This document shows, piece after piece, positions 23,691 to 34,261 of a stretch of 64,000 nt of DNA (positions are counted from its first letter, which is position 1; the number at the start of each line of letters is the position of its first letter). The notes under the pieces were generated by a model that ran no database searches, was not told the DNA's origin, and saw nothing but the letters and a program-made list of their open reading frames with translations. This DNA comes from Antedon mediterranea (taxonomy: Eukaryota; Echinodermata; Crinoidea; Comatulida; Antedonidae). The stretch covers positions 24,100,288 to 24,164,287 of the forward strand of contig NC_092676.1 of the NCBI RefSeq assembly GCF_964355755.1. The letters run 5' to 3'. A program made the translations under genes and the position numbers.

Positions 23691-24954
23691 AAACAAAAAT
23701 ATGCATGCTAAAATAATCTCAATAGAATACAGGTAAATAATTTTTAACAATAATTAGTGCACTGGGGATGAAGAGGTTGTTTTAAAGATGCAGTCAGGGG
23801 GAAAATGGCAAAAGCTACTTTCTAGGAGTTTTATGTGTTTAAGCATGGAGGATTTTTTCCTCCATGGTTTCAGTTATCAGATGGTATATATTGTTTTGAC
23901 AACTCCTAACTCAATTTGTAACATGACCACAGATAACTGGATGATCTTTATTTAATATATTTAATTTATCATATTTCTATGCTTTTTCATGAAACTGTAT
24001 TTATATTTGTAAATATATATTGTATATGTTTTATATGATCTTTCTAGTACATTTTGATCATGACTGTTTCATATTTGTTTACAGGAAAAAACATAGGATT
24101 TTTGGACCAAGAGGAATGATGCAGAGGACATAGTGAACTTGTAGAAAATATCTCATTAGTCAGATGAATGTATACATTGAATATACAACTGTAGACAAGT
24201 TTCAACAGTGACCCGCTATCCGGTGGTTACAACGATTAGAGAACAGATGTCATCATATTCAGGAAGAGTCAGTAGTAGTAGAAATACACAACGTTGTGCT
24301 TAATAAAGTAATACGGATGTGCGTCTGGTATAAATGAGTATGATGGTGATGATGTAATAAAGATGATGATAGTTATATAATTAATATTATTATACCAGAA
24401 AGGTAGACGTTTGGTGCAGAAGAAACAATTGTGAATACTGTCAATAAAACATGTAGTATTGTATGACTGTTAAGTGACTATCCTATTTAAGGAAAAAGCG
24501 TTTACAAAAAAAATGTAGCATGCCATTGTCTGCCAGCGTAAGGGTCGCAAGTAATGGACTTTCCATGTTCTTGGAATAAGCATGTAATACAATTTTAAAC
24601 ATACCTTCCAGTAACTAACATTGTAAATGGCCTTTAAGTATTTATGGCCCACCTATAAATGGAATACAACTTTGGTATATAAATAAAATTGCTGTATTAT
24701 TTTCATTTTGTAGCAGTTTAAATGAATAATATGGAAACTTTACCTATAAATCTTGAGTATTTTGATACTATCTCGACCACCTTCCTTTTTCTTCCGCTCC
24801 TTTGTGTGACTATCCCTCTATTTAATACTATTAAAACATTTTGTGAGTGTTTATTGTGTATAATGCTTAATCCATCCTGTACGTAGCTTTTATGAATAAT
24901 ATGTCTTGTTTGTAATTGATCAACAAAATTGGCTATGCTTCAATGAATTTAAAA

Positions 24955-25345
24955 AGCACATTGGCTATATTTGAACGGATGAAGCACTCATTGGTTATGC
25001 TTGAACGAATGCAGCACTCATTGGTTATGCTTGAACGAATGCAGCACTAATTTGTCATGCTTGAATGGATGCAGCACTCGTTGGTTATGCCGCCTCAATG
25101 GATGCAGTGCTCATTTATGCTTAAACGGATTCAGCAATCATTTGTTATGCTTGAACGGATGCAGCACTCATTGGTTATGCTTGAATGGATGCAGCACTCA
25201 TGGTTATGCTTGAATAGATGCAGCACTAATTGGTTATGCTTGAATGGATGCAGCACTCATTGGTTATGCTTGAATGGATGCAGCACTACTTGGTTATGCT
25301 TGAATGGATGCAGCACTCATTGGTTATGCTACAAATGCAGCGCTC
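24955..25345. repeat. 30-bp minisatellite, about 12-13 copies
   Basis: The unit is TTGGTTATGCTTGAATGGAT followed by GCAGCACTCA, with point changes and some 1-3 bp indels. Because 30 is a multiple of three, several overlapping frames stay open (repeating MLEWMQHSLV), but there is no sign of selection on a protein. Confidence 0.95.
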
Positions 25346-25982
25346 ATTTGCTTTATTAAATGTAGCAACTTACTTTTTGTTATGCTTGAATGAATACAGC
25401 AACTATTATGTTTGAACGATTACAGTCAGTTGATGGCTAGAATATTTGATGTGTTAACATTAGATTATCTTATAGTATTTATATTGATGGTTTTTTTTAT
25501 GTGTCTGTTTATGCAACAATGTACATTTAGGTTGTTTTATTTTATGCCATTTTTCGTTGTGTACCATCAACTATCACAGACATATTTATTTATATGTTGT
25601 ATTGATGTACTATAATATGTTAATATTAAAGACAAAAGTGTATAATATAATATTTCACTTTAAAAATCAATATTGATGATAAAAAATTAATATCATAATA
25701 ATAAAGTGCTTTCATAATTTCCTCGCCCGTAAAACAATCAAATTTCTTTTCTTCAGTAAAAATGAATTTGCCAATCATGTTTATATACAGTATTACTTAT
25801 TTCAGTTTTGTTAGATAATAATGATGTGTACATTTTTCAATTTGTAAACTATGACTCTTGTGTGCTCAATGAATACCATATATAATTTGTACAAACAGCA
25901 GACTCATCTTTGAGCACATGGATAAGTGTGTGACTAAATCTAACAGCTTTCATTTATTAATACCGTACTCCTCACACAGGAT

Positions 25983-26225
25983 ATTAGTTGGGTAGCCAAG
26001 TGGTTAAGGACACTTGATCAGACTGCCATACAGAGAGACGTGGGTTCAATTCCTGACAACTCCCAGTCTACTCAGCTGTAAACCTGGTTGAAAATACTAG
26101 GAGGATAAGGAGGCAAGGAAAGGAAATGGCCACCCTACCACATAATGCTGAGGCTTAGTAAAATGAATTCCCAACAGCTCATTCCCCTACGTTCAGAAAT
26201 GAATAAGAGACTTAACCTTTTTACT
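25983..26225 (+). mobile_element. tRNA-derived SINE
   Basis: The tRNA-like head has A box TAGCCAAGTGGTTAAGGACA and B box GTGGGTTCAATTCCTGACA about 50 bp later. The body contains AGGAGGATAAGGAGGCAAGG and CCACATAATGCTGAGGCTTA. The head resembles a Leu/Ser tRNA, but it is not a functional tRNA because the acceptor stem is not closed. Confidence 0.8.
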
Positions 26226-26229
26226 CCTT

Positions 26230-29100
26230 ACACAAATAATCACCATTTATTTACAAACGAGGGCACTTCACGGAAACTATTGTTATTATGATTATAACTT
26301 TCTATATTGGTATAATGATATTTATGAGTAAAGGGTAGTGACAGGTCTGTGCGGGTGAATTTATGACCAAAAATATTACCCATCCAAAAGTTGTTGTTCA
26401 ATAGATGTTGGGCAATGGTAATTCATATCTGGCTCTAAATTTAGTTACTGTTTCACATGTAAACATCAATGGTCAATAGTTAACTTTAAATAACTTGGGT
26501 AGTATAATAATTTTCCATGAATTATGAATAAGTTATCAATTTTTACTTCATGATTTGCTATCAGTAGTCCTGCAAAATCACTGGGCGAGAAAAACCATAA
26601 TTATTTTTGTTTTTCATATAAATTAATATATTCTTTTGGGCAGTAAATTGAACAAGTTCCAGTAACCAAAAATGCACAATTAACAGAATAACTGATTTTA
26701 AGCAGTTATATTTGTCAGAAACCGAATCTTTCGGGAACGATCAATTACCAAAGTAACATTACACAACTTTTAATATATTGAAATTAAAATGTTAATATTT
26801 ACTTAATAAATACAGGAATCAGTTATTACATGATTTATAATATTATGTTACCAACCATGTATAATTACATTATTATGTAAATTGTGTATGCAGTGTAATT
26901 CATTTCTGACCGTATTATTTATTATATTCAATAATTATCGTATTGGAATTTTCGTGTACTGTACTCCGAAATATACCATTTAATCATTGTTTATTGGTAA
27001 TACACTATTACATTATATGTGATTTATAGTTACTGAATACTCCTTCATTTGAAACCCCCTCATTACAAAATGGTACAGTCTTTTATTAGTCGATGGAAGT
27101 TTAAAACTCAGGGAGCACTTGTTGTGTCCAGGTTGTACTAGAAAAAAGTAACTTAGTCGCCGTTTATATATTTCCTCTTAGCCCCCAGGACTATGACAAT
27201 AAGTAGTACAATTATAAATTGTTTGATTAATTGTGATAAAAAATGAAGTTAAGATTGTTATGTCTATTTATACAAGAACAAACTTACTAGATAGATAGAT
27301 GTGAAAACTTTCTATAAAAAAAATTACAATACTGTATTCCTTGATCGTATCGAGCTTAAAATTGCCTTTATTTGCGTGTATTTGCTGGCCTAGAAAATGT
27401 AAGCGCTGCCCAACAATGTTGTTAAAAACACAGCAATTCTATTGACAAACAAATTATTGTTCTTAATAATAATAATACATTGTACATTATATAAAATAAT
27501 TGTAGGCCTAGATATGTTATGTTTGTATTATTGCTGATGAGGAGCGAAATGCTTTTTGTGGCTGATTGTTTTTTTTTTATATGTGAGTGATATTTAAACA
27601 CGGATCACTATCAAATCCTTCTTAATTATATAATTAAATATATTATGTATAATTATTTTATATAATAACACAAAGTGCTTGTGTGGTCAAACCCCTCATT
27701 TACATGCGTTTAAAGCATATATAAATTGTTTATATAAAATTTGAACAAATTTTCTGTAAATGTTGACTAATTGAATTTACTATTGGTGCCAACATTTACA
27801 TGGTAGAAATGTAATTTATTATAAAAATTATTATCATTGTAATATTTTTAATTGTAATTGTAAAAATAAAATAGACCTTTAAAAACCTATTAATCTTCAA
27901 TATATGCTTGTAATTTAGCATTTTGTAAATGAGGTGTTTGACTATATACAGTAATACAATACGAAGAATACTGTATATTTTTTTCTTCGAAATTCGTTCA
28001 TTAACACAGTGTCGTATCCATGGCAATCCAATGTAAACAGTTATGGGTGTGTTCTGACGATAATACAACCACGCCCACTATATCTTTGTGGGGTGCGCGT
28101 TGGTACATTTTTCTAGACGCTCCTCCTGCATTGAACATTGGTCAATACTTTTTGATGAACATTTTGTTCTAAAGCTCTGTCTACGCTATCAAACTAGTTC
28201 GACAAAAAAAAAAACTGTAATGTGGCCAAATATGGTAGTGATATAACATCATCATGTCCATATATGGGCACAGCACATTTTTTTGTCACATAAAGTTTGA
28301 TAGTGTAGACCGAGCTTAAGACGAGATTATTTGGGGAGGGAGAAAGGCAATATGCTCGAGTATGCACGCTAAACTAACCTTCCAAGTTCCACCAAACTAC
28401 TAACCGCCTCTGGATACGACATTGTAACGTTGATACCGTTTAAAACTTTAAAATACAAACTATAATTTCTTTACCATCATGTTCAGTGAACCGCCAGATT
28501 CTAAGCTCTCATTATTGAATTAGGCTTGTGTTGTATAAAGGAAAATGTCCAGCCCAGTACCATTATCGTCACAATAAAATCAATGGAATTATTTATATCT
28601 GACATAGCGTTTCATGTGCTATTATTTTGTGATTGCTTTTAATGTTTTATTTTATTCAATTCGGAAAGAGCACTGTCGACACACATGCAGCAACTCCTTG
28701 GAGTAAATCATGCTTTGAAATTTTCAATCTAGTTTTCTTTTATTTTTGTAGGATTCGTAAAAAAAAATCAGAATTAGAAGTTGCTAAAAGCAAAAGTACA
28801 AGACTTCGTATAAGCTGGTGTGTCGCATGTACTACATTCTTGGAGTAAAATCATACTTTTAAAATATTCAAAATATTTTTTATAGGATTCGTTAGAAAAG
28901 AACCGAATGGCATGAGAATAATAGGAATACGTTTTTCTAGACGTAGGCCCTATTGGTGTTTTTTAAAAACAAAATTCGTTCGTTTTTATTTCACATTTTT
29001 GTCACACTTAATAATACAATCATGTACGAATAAATAAAAATAAAAATATCCATCAAATCAATACAAGTCTGACATTTCCGTCGTAAAGTAGAAAATATAA
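26230..29100. other. Intergenic DNA
   Basis: AT-rich. It contains a foldback relic at 28170-28319 and an approximately 150-bp imperfect duplication at about 28680-28920, sharing GGAGTAAA.TCAT.CTTT... and TAGGATTCGT. No conserved exon was found on either strand. Confidence 0.5.
28170..28319. mobile_element. Foldback MITE relic
   Basis: A near-full copy: TAAAGCTCTGTCTACGCTAT left end, AAATATGGTAGTGATATAAC core, and GTTTGATAGTGTAGACCGAG right end. Confidence 0.9.
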
Positions 29101-29107
29101 ACCATTT

Positions 29108-30290
29108 TTGTTTTTTTATTCATCCAATCACGTGCGCAGATTGATGTCGATGTATCTACTTTTGCGCATGTGCACGTGTTTCTATGCGCTTTTTGTTTAT
29201 GTAAATGTGTTGCTATGTGTTTTCCTGGTTTTTGCACATTTGCCTGCCACTCGCCGTGAAAGCGCAAGTTCACGTTTTTCAGGAGAAGAAAAGTTTAAAA
29301 ATGTAAGTGATTTATGTAGTTTAGGACCAACTAGCAGTATTTAATCAATAAAAAACATCGTTAAGATAATTTCGGAAGGGCTATTCGAAAGAAAATGTAA
29401 TTTAAGTATACTTTTTTAACACTTTTGTGTATTCAATTCCCCTCCCTCCCTCTCACTTGCCAGTTTTCCGATAGTCTAGTCGTCGACGATTGTGCGCCGC
29501 GTCATAGCATAAAAACAAAAACCGAGTGTAGTTTTATACAATCTGCGCAAGTGCACATGTTTCTATGTTTACGCGTAAACGTGTTGCTATGTGTGTTTTC
29601 CTCGTTTTTGCACATTTTGCATGCCGCTCTCGCTGTGGAAGCGCAAGTTCAAGTTTTCAGGAGAAGAAACTTTTTAAAAACGTAAGTGCTTTATGTAGTT
29701 TAGTACCAACTAGCGGGGATAAAACAATAAAATACAACGTTAAGATAATTTCGGAAGGGCTATTCGAAAAAAAAATAGTAATTTAGGTATACTTTTTTTA
29801 CACTTTTGTATATTCAATTCCCCTTCCTCCCTCCCAGTTTTCCGATAGTCGTCGACGATCATGCGCGCACGCGTCATAGCAATAAAAACAAAAACTGCGC
29901 ATGTGCAGTGTTTCTGTATATGTTGTGCGCGTAAACGTGTTGCTATGTGTCTTGTGCTTGTTTACGTCACACACTTTGCCTGGTATCGATGTGAAAGCGC
30001 AAGTTCAAAGTTTTCTGTTGAAGAAAAGTCTAAAAATGTAAGTTATTTTAGTAGTTTGGTACCAACTAGCAGCGATAAAACAATAAAATACATCGTTAAG
30101 ATAATTTCAGAAGATCGTTTTAATTTAATTAATCTAATTTATATACTTTTTTTATTCACTTTTTGTGTATTCTTCCCCGCCGCCCTCTTCTTTCCTTTTC
30201 CGGTTTTCGGGTCGACGGCGGTCATGCGCGGACGCGCGCGTGAGCAATAAAAACGCGGGTGGTTTCGATCGCAAATGTTGTAAGTTGCTT
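29108..30290 (+). promoter_or_regulatory. Tandem array of putative promoter/leader-exon units
   Basis: Three direct units (periods about 381 and 352 bp, measured at the palindrome) and a degenerate fourth. Each unit has a CG-rich box (GTCGACGA...GCGC), an NRF-1-like palindrome, a GTGTTGCTATGTG phrase, a GAAAGCGCAAGTTCA box, then AAA..GTAAGT, then GATAATTTC.GAAG. The palindromes are TGCGCATGTGCA at 29163 and 29896 and TGCGCAAGTGCA at 29544. The donors are at 29303, 29682 and 30038, always 138-142 bp downstream. NRF-1 sites are typical of CpG promoters. The next acceptor downstream (30919-30920) leads into the start codon of the unknown gene, so the units look like alternative first exons. This is inference; transcripts are not visible here. 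Confidence 0.5.
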
Positions 30291-30920
30291 GGTTACACCT
30301 TTTGTTTTGGCAACATTTTGTGAACTGGCCGATTGCCACAAAACAAAGATTTTTTTTTGCCACAGAAAACTGTTAATATGTAAGTTTCTTCATGGTTTTA
30401 TTTGTAGCGCAACATACCAATCTGTTTAGAAGCCATTTTTATATTGCATAAGAAAAATATTTCTATGCAAACGCAAACGAAATTTAGAGATAACATTTAA
30501 TAAAGAAATTGTAAATAAGACTGCCTCCGTTTTAGTGAAGGTTCGCGGGCATCGTGCTGCCGCCCCCCCCCCCCCCTCCTGTGCGCTACGTGCGCGTGTG
30601 TGGCTCGCGAATAGTGAGACTAGGCTAGCCCTAGTAGGCTATGGCCACCTCCCTACTGGCTAGGATGTCAATGTTCATTTGCCTTTTGTTGTTTTTTTTG
30701 TCTTAATAAGTGGGAGAAAAAGAAATTGTGTCAGTGTTGCAAACAAAAAAGCAAAAGCATTAATTAATAATAAATAATCAATGTCAATATATTTTTTGTT
30801 GATCAATCATTCCATTAATCAATTTTTATTTAGGTAGTCCATAGGCTACCCAATTTTTAAAAGTCCTAGTACTAGTAGCCTAGGTTTAACATAAGAGAAA
30901 AACCCCAAACTTTGTTTCAG
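30291..30920. other. Leader intron / 5' region of the unknown gene
   Basis: Contains a further GTAAGT at 30380 (after ACTGTTAATAT), a C-run at about 30562-30577 beside a CG-rich patch (GTGCGCTACGTGCGCGTG), a CTAGGCTAGCCCTAG patch, and the acceptor TTTGTTTCAG ending at 30920. Confidence 0.45.
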
Positions 30921-30935
30921 ATTTCATAATTAATA

Positions 30936-31120
30936 ATGGCTAAACAAACAAACTCAAAGAAGTCCAAGTCCAGGAGTGCCATGTGCCAACAAGAGGAGTT
31001 TGCATTGTCCAAGACTGCTGTCCAAGGACGCAACTTTGAATGGCCTGGTGACGATAGAGGTGACCAACAACTTGACCAACCAGAACTGTCAAAACCAAAT
31101 CTCATAGAAGCTATCAAAAA
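30936..31120 (+). CDS. Unknown protein, coding exon 1
   Basis: 61 codons plus two bases; start ATG at 30936, 15 bp after the acceptor. Donor GTAACT at 31121. A minus-strand ORF over the same bases is a shadow. Confidence 0.85.
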
Positions 31121-33891
31121 GTAACTTTCCATTTCCTTTTTTTTGTATTTATAACTTCTTTTTTATTTATTCTTTTGTTATTTCAACAGTAAATGGTTTT
31201 GAATTAAAAAGGGCAATAAACAATATATACGTATTTAGAATAATATATGAGGCATATGCCTACTATTTATATATATATTTTTTTTATTTATTTATATAAT
31301 TATGTAAGATTAAATTTAAATATAAATTAGTACTTGATCTTCAAAAGATGGTAGTTATTGTAAATATTATAACAGTAAGTAAAATTTAAAATCTTGTTTA
31401 ATTTTAGATTTGATTTGCAAGAGAGTGAGAACCAAGATGACAAGGTTCTAGTAGAGGACATATCAAAAATAAAACAATCTATGACTGGTCAACCCGACTC
31501 ACCTGAAACATGTCCGACAACACGTCGAACTGATGCACGTAATAACCTACTGAAGATGAATGGACATAAGGTCTTCCAAGTTTCACCACCACGCAAAATA
31601 CCACGACCACCATCTGCCACAAAGAGTGGCAAGAACACTCCGCAACGATTCGGACGTAGAATTCGATCACCAATCTTGCCTCCCATCATCAAGGGTATCT
31701 CAATCATGGATGCATCGAAAGACGCAGCAGATATCCTTATGCCGACTCCACCTAAAACTCCAAAACCTCAACGACAACGCAAGGTTTTACTCAAGTCTGA
31801 AGCACAAAGTGCAGAGCATGAACCGATTGACAAGAACTGTGCTTTTCCGATTGTCTACAGCCCAACATTTCTGCCACCCTTAAAGGAGGGAAGTAGGCAC
31901 ATTCTACGGATGGTTGCTGAAGGCAAGAAGGTGCCAAGACTGGGAAAGAGCACTCCACTTACCCCTCTTGATCAACCAAAAGCCTGTGAAGAACAGCCAA
32001 CAAATGTAAGTAGAAAGTCACTTGTCTAAAATTATTATTAATATTAACTTTGATATATTGTGTCAATAATCACTATCATTCTAATTAGTATTCTAATTAG
32101 TTATAATTAATATTTTAATTTAGGTTGCCTTGCGTCACATGATCAAGCCAATGAAAGACGTCCATCAAGCATTCAGTGCTCCAGCTTCTTTGGTTGCCAG
32201 TGATGAAGACAAACATCATCCACATGATCTAAGCTTGCTTAAGATCGACACCAGACTATCTGGAGATGATGATTCAGAGGCTTTTAAACCAATCAGACTA
32301 TCCAGCTCAATGCACCACAAGAAGGTACTGCGCGCTCTTGACAAGGTAAAGCCCAGAACAATCTTCTATATTCTGTTATTGTTGGAAATAAATAATATAT
32401 AATAATATTTTTTAAATAAAAATAATAAATAAGTAACAATTGATAATGTATTAATAATAGAGACCTCACCTTGCCTATCCTCTTTGTGCCCTATAACACA
32501 TAAAGCCATGATAAAATTTTATAATAATTGCTTTGATTGATTATTATAATAATAATAATTTAAAAATTTAGAACCCACGTGCCAGTACACACCAAGCAGC
32601 AAATGCTACAGAGCTGAGAATGAACATATCAACAAAGAAATTACTACCACCAATTAAGACCAAACCAACCGAAGACGAAGACACCGGTAAGCTTTAGATT
32701 TATAATTTTATTTCACAACAAATAATGTTTCGTCACTCAACAATATTAAATGCAAAAGGGCCAAGCTGGAGTCCCCTTTTTACCAGCAATTTGTCAAATG
32801 TTCAAGCTTCAAGAACCAACTCACTACTTAAACTTTCAAAATTATGTGTGTTATAAATGTTTGACTTTTTCCGCCAGTCCAATCTGACGAACTGACTGAC
32901 GACAGCGGTGAAGGTTGTATTGACTACCTTACAATCACCAAGAGATGCTTCCCTACGATGAATGCCGTCACTGACGCCAAGGTATGCATCTTTGAGAGAG
33001 GCTAAATATGCAATAATTTAAACATAATTAATAAAAGCATTTTATGTTATAAATTCTAATATTTCAATGGTTAGAATGCCTTTTTATATTATTTTGAATT
33101 AGGTGAGAGAAAAGGTTGAGCAGTACCGGGACATTACAGAAGACTCTCTCCAGCGTGTGATGGAATGCTTGGATTTTGACTGCGTCCTCGAAGACTGGAC
33201 ATTTCCAAATGATAGCAGCCTCTACCGCTCTGTCCTTCTCCGTAACCATGCCCTAAATCATGGCGTAGTTTACCTACTTCACCAACGTAGAAACGAGATG
33301 GTTAGAGATTTACAGATGATGGAGAAAGTCCAAAAATTAGCAAAGAAACAATCCGAAGTTATTCAATTCGAACATCTAGAGAATAGTAAGAAGAAACTAC
33401 TAGTCTTCGACAAAAACAAGAACTTCGTACATAAAGATTACCCGCTGAAGCTTGGCAAGTCTCTGTTATCAGTCCTAGACCGTAAGACAACTACTACTAC
33501 TACTAAGAGATTTCAAGAACGACATGTAAAGAGGGAACAGAAGGTAAAGCCTCCGACGAAGGCTTTTAGCCAACAATGCCATATTGGCCCACCTAATGGC
33601 TTTGTGAATGTACCAATCCGTATCCAGAACCTACCACCAATCAATGTCAGCGGAATCGGTGCAAGACAGATCGTTCACAGAGTAAGAGCAAGTACCCTGA
33701 CAGCGCCACCAGCAGGAAAACACGCACCACAACCTCCAACAGCCAAACAAAAGTTTAGGTTTCAACCAATCAAGACCACCAATGAGACTATCACCATGAA
33801 AACATTCGATCAATCAATTCATGGAACGAAACTGAGCAGCCCCAAGAACTGTGAGCCATCACCTGAGGCTCACGGTAAGCGTACGGAGTAA
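30936..33891 (+). CDS. Unrecognised 670-residue basic, mostly disordered protein, six coding exons
   Basis: Exons 30936-31120, 31408-32005, 32124-32345, 32572-32686, 32878-32981 and 33103-33891 join in frame (2013 nt) from ATG to TAA. The start is the first ATG after the acceptor at 30920. The N-terminus is Lys/Ser-rich (MAKQTNSKKSKSRS). Residues about 62-350 are rich in Pro, Lys, Arg and Ser with many SP/TP sites (KIPRPP, SPILPPIIKG, TPPKTPKPQRQRK). Two acidic patches follow (SGDDDSE, ELTDDSGEG). The last exon opens with an apparently folded helical domain (VREKVEQYRDITEDSLQRVM, CLDFDCVLEDWTFPNDSSLY, RNEMVRDLQMMEKVQKLAKK), then returns to a basic, proline-rich tail. There is no signal peptide or membrane segment. 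I do not recognise the family; nuclear or cytoskeletal location would be a guess from charge. The gene structure is convincing because all five junctions have consensus sites and matching phases. Confidence 0.88.
31408..32005 (+). CDS. Unknown protein, exon 2 (Pro/Lys/Arg-rich)
   Basis: 598 nt after AATTTTAG, donor GTAAGT at 32006. It contains GRRIRSPILPPIIKG, MPTPPKTPKPQRQRK and FPIVYSPTFLPPLKEGS. These patches look conserved in character (proline plus basic) and might be short interaction motifs. Confidence 0.9.
32124..32345 (+). CDS. Unknown protein, exon 3
   Basis: 74 codons, phase 0 at both ends; ALRHMIKPMKDVHQAFSAPA to MHHKKVLRALDK, with the acidic SGDDDSE patch. Donor GTAAAG. Confidence 0.88.
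32572..32686 (+). CDS. Unknown protein, exon 4
   Basis: 115 nt, phase 0 to 1, between AAATTTAG and GTAAGC. Encodes TELRMNISTKKLLPPIKTKP then an acidic EDEDT end. Confidence 0.85.
32878..32981 (+). CDS. Unknown protein, exon 5
   Basis: 104 nt, phase 1 to 0, between TTTTTCCGCCAG and GTATGC. Encodes VQSDELTDDSGEGCIDYLTI then TKRCFPTMNAVTDAK. Confidence 0.85.
33103..33891 (+). CDS. Unknown protein, last exon: helical domain and basic tail
   Basis: 262 codons plus TAA after TTGAATTAG. The first 90 residues look folded and amphipathic. The middle has a hexathreonine run (ACTACT triplets at 33490), and the tail is Pro/Gln/Lys-rich and ends AHGKRTE. This is the best region for a homology search. 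Confidence 0.9.
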   Translation: MREKVEQYRDITEDSLQRVMECLDFDCVLEDWTFPNDSSLYRSVLLRNHALNHGVVYLLHQRRNEMVRDLQMMEKVQKLAKKQSEVIQFEHLENSKKKLLVFDKNKNFVHKDYPLKLGKSLLSVLDRKTTTTTTKRFQERHVKREQKVKPPTKAFSQQCHIGPPNGFVNVPIRIQNLPPINVSGIGARQIVHRVRASTLTAPPAGKHAPQPPTAKQKFRFQPIKTTNETITMKTFDQSIHGTKLSSPKNCEPSPEAHGKRTE

Positions 33892-34261
33892 TCCGTGCGC
33901 TTGGTTTGCAAGGTATAAGGGCCCCAATACCACCAACACCATCACCTTTTGTAGGGTTAATTCTATTTTTCTACTTTATCTTAAACTTCTTTTAGTAAAT
34001 TTTCTTTATTTTTTTGGAAACATAATTAATCACTGAAATATAATTAATATATAATATAATTAACTTATTATATCGTAATTTTAAAAAGATTAACCAATAC
34101 TAAGTTAAAACGCCTGGCACTTTTTTCAACATCTAAAATTATTATTACAAAACTACTCCTGGTCTGATGCCTAAAAACTTTTATGGTAATTTTGAAAAGA
34201 TTAAGCACTAAGTTAAAACTACTCTTTCTAATCCGATACCTAATGACGTCTGTAGTACACA
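33892..34261. other. Probable 3' UTR of the unknown gene
   Basis: AT-rich sequence with no obvious AATAAA. Two imperfect copies of a TAATTTTGAAAAGATTAA.CA-type phrase occur at 34074 and 34186, already resembling the array that follows. Confidence 0.4.

Larger units (their letters stand above)
22608..24460 (+). other. PPFIA: Probable 3' UTR of liprin-alpha
   Basis: No further coding frame follows the stop. An AATAAA at 24443-24448 is a plausible polyadenylation signal; other candidates lie at about 24683 and ATTAAA at 25625. The stretch contains a complete TTAA-flanked MITE, a probable pogo-type relic at 23029-23172 and a 47-bp duplication at 23595-23690. An AG (TTGTTTACAG at 24084) resembles an acceptor but has no coding partner. 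Confidence 0.5.

Noticed and set aside
25983-26060. Possible tRNA gene
   Set aside because: A and B boxes are present, but the arms do not pair into a cloverleaf and the sequence continues into a SINE body.
27796-28068. Minus-strand 90-codon ORF (Ile/Tyr/Lys-rich)
   Set aside because: Pure AT-rich composition, no conserved motif, no splice or promoter context.
29425-30250. ORFs across the promoter-like array (MCVFLVFAHF..., up to 129 codons)
   Set aside because: Frames differ between units and are cut by GTAAGT donors; no conserved peptide across the three units.
31479-31883. Overlapping ORFs on both strands in exon 2 of the unknown gene
   Set aside because: Shadows: only the frame used has matching phases to the exons before and after.
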